DNA of 64,000 nucleotides from assembly GCF_004661485.1 (NCBI RefSeq), contig NZ_PQVH01000001.1, forward strand, positions 107,739 through 171,738, in the 5' to 3' direction. Numbering within the stretch: the stretch's first letter is position 1; each line of letters starts with the position of its first letter. The notes below the pieces were generated by a model. The model was not told the origin of the DNA. It saw only the letters and a list, made by a program, of their open reading frames with translations, and did not search any database. Source of the DNA: Methylotenera oryzisoli (GTDB lineage: Bacteria > Pseudomonadota > Gammaproteobacteria > Burkholderiales > Methylophilaceae). Both the position numbers and the translations under genes were made by a program. Below are positions 62,478 to 64,000 of this stretch, one piece after another.

Positions 62478-63459
62478 TTAAAGATTATCGAAAGGACTAA
62501 TCACTGACTTAGTTGCTTCAATGACATGTGTATAAATCATGGTTGTTTGCAGACTACGATGCCCCAGTAATAGTTGAATCGTTCTGATGTCTGTACCTGC
62601 ACTTAAAAGATGAGTTGCGAACGAATGTCGTAATGTATGAATAGATGCGTGCTTTTCGATCTTGGCATGTCTTAATGCCAGCTTAAAGGCCTTCTGAATC
62701 GTGCTATCTGACATATGCCATCGTACTTTCATTTGACCCTGACTCCAGTCACGCAACACACTTGATGGGAACACGTATTGCCAAGCTAAAGAACGAGAAG
62801 CCATCGGGTACTTTTTATAAAGCGCACCAGGCATAGCTGCAAAACCAGCCCCACGATTCAAATCAGTTTGATGTATCTGAGCCACTTTCACTAAGTGTTT
62901 TTGTAAAGGTACAAATAATTGTTTAGCAAGAAGGGTGGTGCGATCCTTACCACCTTTACCGTCTCGCACACTTAATGACCCAGTTTCAAAATCTATATCT
63001 TTCACTCTCAAGCCTAAGCATTCATTGACTCTAAGCCCTGCGCCATATATCAGTTGGGCGATTAACTGACAGGTGCCGTTCATATTATCTAAAATTTTTT
63101 TTACCTCGGAGATACTCAATACCACAGGTACACGATGACGTTGCTGCACGCGTTGCAAGCCTTTCATATTGCCTAAAGGATTTGCAAGTACTTCCTGATA
63201 AAGAAACACTAAAGCATTTAATGCCTGTGTTTGGGTAGAAGCAGAACAGTACCGATCGACTGCAAGATGATTCAGAAAGGCTTCGACCTCCGATACGCCC
63301 ATGAGATTAGGATGGCGCTTTTGATGAAAGAAGATAAATCGTTTAATCCAATGAATATAGGCCTCTTCGGTTCTGAAGCTGAAATGTCGACGACGACAAA
63401 TCGCAGCAACTAAATCAAGAAGACGAGGCGGTTGGTTTGAAGCGGTAGATTGACCCCAT
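62478..63459 (-). pseudogene. intI: Integron integrase IntI, frameshifted near its start
   Basis: Tyrosine recombinase with the integron-specific insertion (AMPGALYKKYPMASRSLAWQ, about residues 157-177 of the 274-residue frame). The catalytic residues R91, H222, R225, H248 and Y257 are intact in that frame (GAGLRVNE, HTLRHS, LLGHRS, MIYTHV). The only good start, ATG 63459, has AGGAG eight bases before it. It reads out of frame with the body after GGGG at 63457-63454; losing one G gives an intact 326-residue IntI. Between that tract and ATG 63302 the body frame has no ATG, GTG, TTG or CTG. Starting at 63302 would drop about 50 N-terminal residues. It could also be a sequencing error. Confidence 0.85.
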
Positions 63460-63652
63460 AATTTTAGCTCCTATGGTGGTGATAAAAAAGCCATTAGTTT
63501 ACAATCAGAAAGAAGTAACGCTCTGTCTCTATATTAATAATTTAATATGGAGACGCATAAACAATAAAACCAAGAAGGAGCAAGGTATTCCAGCCATGTA
63601 TATCAATTTTCAAATTCTTAATATAGAGACCCATGGGTCTCTATAATTACTG
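63460..63652. promoter_or_regulatory. Presumptive attI region with palindromes
   Basis: The region between intI and the first cassette, ending at the core GTTAGGC (63652-63658) where recombination would join attI to the cassette. It holds a perfect 24-bp palindrome (63622-63645, GAGACCCATGGGTCTC flanked by TATA on each side) and an imperfect one (63525-63554, GTCTC ... GAGAC). The 17-mer TTAATATxGAGACxCAT recurs at 63542 and 63618. attI function is inferred from position. Confidence 0.6.
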
Positions 63653-63995
63653 TTAGGCATTAATGTTTAAGTATCAAGATGGCTCAGAAATTTTGATTGG
63701 TGATTCCGTCATGTTTGAGAATGGGAAAACCATTGGTATTGTTGAGCTAATTGCAGTTTCTGAAGCAGATATTAAAAGCATCAATGTAAATGAGGCTGGC
63801 ATCATGTTGAAATCTGAGCCTTTTGGTTTAGTGTATTTAAGTGAGCATTGGTTAAAAAATGACCCTTTACTATTCTTATCGCATGCACCAGCCTAACCCA
63901 TCAGTCAAGCGGGACTGGCGAAAGCGCGCTTCGATGATACAACTTTCAATAACGATGGTTGAGCCACCGATGTCGCCAGCCCCTTACTTCAAACG
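63653..63995 (+). mobile_element. First integron gene cassette (343 bp)
   Basis: The cassette runs from TTAGGC just after the attI crossover (G652|T653) to the G of its own attC core. It holds one 77-residue ORF in the outward orientation and ends in an attC site, as in ordinary cassette arrays. Confidence 0.85.
63663..63896 (+). CDS. Cassette-encoded protein of unknown function
   Basis: A 77-residue soluble acidic protein starting ten bases inside the cassette. Its sequence begins MFKYQDGSEILIGDSVMFEN and ends LLFLSHAPA; a GDSV...GKTIGIVE pattern suggests a small beta-barrel, but no family is recognised. The AGG of the core GTTAGGC lies about six bases before ATG and may serve as ribosome site. 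The stop TAA lies within the attC R'' box. Confidence 0.75.
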   Translation: MFKYQDGSEILIGDSVMFENGKTIGIVELIAVSEADIKSINVNEAGIMLKSEPFGLVYLSEHWLKNDPLLFLSHAPA

Positions 63996-64000
63996 TTAGG
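63891..64000. other. attC recombination site, last base beyond the window
   Basis: R'' is GCCTAAC (63891-63897) and R' is GTTAGG (63995-64000), complementary to it. The inner arms pair as AGT-AAG-GGG-CTGGCG (63903-63920) with CGCCAG-CCC-CTT-ACT (63974-63988). C906, C910 and A914 (counted from 63000) stay unpaired. Three extrahelical bases on one arm are the hallmark by which IntI selects the bottom strand. About 50 bases form the variable terminal part. Confidence 0.92.

Noticed and set aside
63460..63652. LexA box or a strong Pc cassette promoter
   Set aside because: No CTGT-N8-ACAG box and no -35/-10 pair with proper spacing could be supported here; Pc may lie within intI.
62478..64000. 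Clinical class 1 integron
   Set aside because: The integrase differs clearly from IntI1, and no resistance cassette, qacE/sul1 or transposon end is visible.

Overview
The window is a contiguous piece of a low-to-moderate GC Gram-negative chromosome. The gene set fits a betaproteobacterium: cbb3 oxidase, RegB/RegA, the large DUF3683-type FAD/Fe-S oxidoreductase, ZapD/YacG beside the prepilin peptidase, OlsB-like and SlyB-like proteins. My best guess is a Methylophilaceae (Methylotenera-like) methylotroph. That genus guess is inference from gene content and order; no methanol-oxidation gene lies in the window.

Region 1 (1-8.2 kb) is respiratory. It holds the tail of a haem-copper oxidase assembly cluster (thioredoxin-fold protein, haem A synthase ctaA, haem O synthase ctaB), then ccoNOQP for the cbb3 oxidase, then the maturation genes ccoG, ccoH-like and a TauE/SafE-type membrane protein. 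Region 2 (8.2-13.9 kb) has a sialidase-fold exported protein and a TonB receptor, divergent from a redox two-component system (regB-regA). The shared spacer carries RegA-like inverted half-sites. Region 3 (13.9-36.2 kb) is core housekeeping: sulfite-oxidase-like enzyme, lspA-ileS-ribF-murJ, rpsT, an SPFH protein, purEK, proB-obgE, rpmA-rplU, ispB, pilD-coaE-zapD-yacG, a copper chaperone, a Nudix fusion, argJ and cysS.

Region 4 (36.3-50 kb) is envelope and signalling: a TPR protein and an L,D-transpeptidase sharing a C-terminal domain, two cyclophilins, lpxH, HD-GYP, FHA and PP2C proteins, nusB-ribH, an OFA-type MFS transporter, and phoB-phoR behind a three-repeat Pho box. Region 5 (50-61.9 kb) has the 1289-residue oxidoreductase, a TlpA/HemJ pair, a TetR regulator, a PfkB kinase, a glycine-zipper lipoprotein, an ornithine-lipid-type acyltransferase pair (olsB, plsC/olsA-like) with a possible Pho box, apaH, and a di-haem cytochrome made of two near-identical halves.

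Region 6 (62.0-64.0 kb) is the most unusual part: the 5' end of a chromosomal integron. After a tRNA-Arg(CCG) comes an integron integrase gene on the minus strand. It contains the IntI-specific insertion but appears frameshifted at a G4 tract right after its best start codon. Divergent to it lies a presumptive attI region with a perfect 24-bp palindrome and repeated GTCTC-TATA elements, then a complete 343-bp gene cassette with a 77-residue ORF of unknown function. The cassette ends in a textbook attC site with three extrahelical bases, cut one base short by the window end. A cassette array probably continues to the right.
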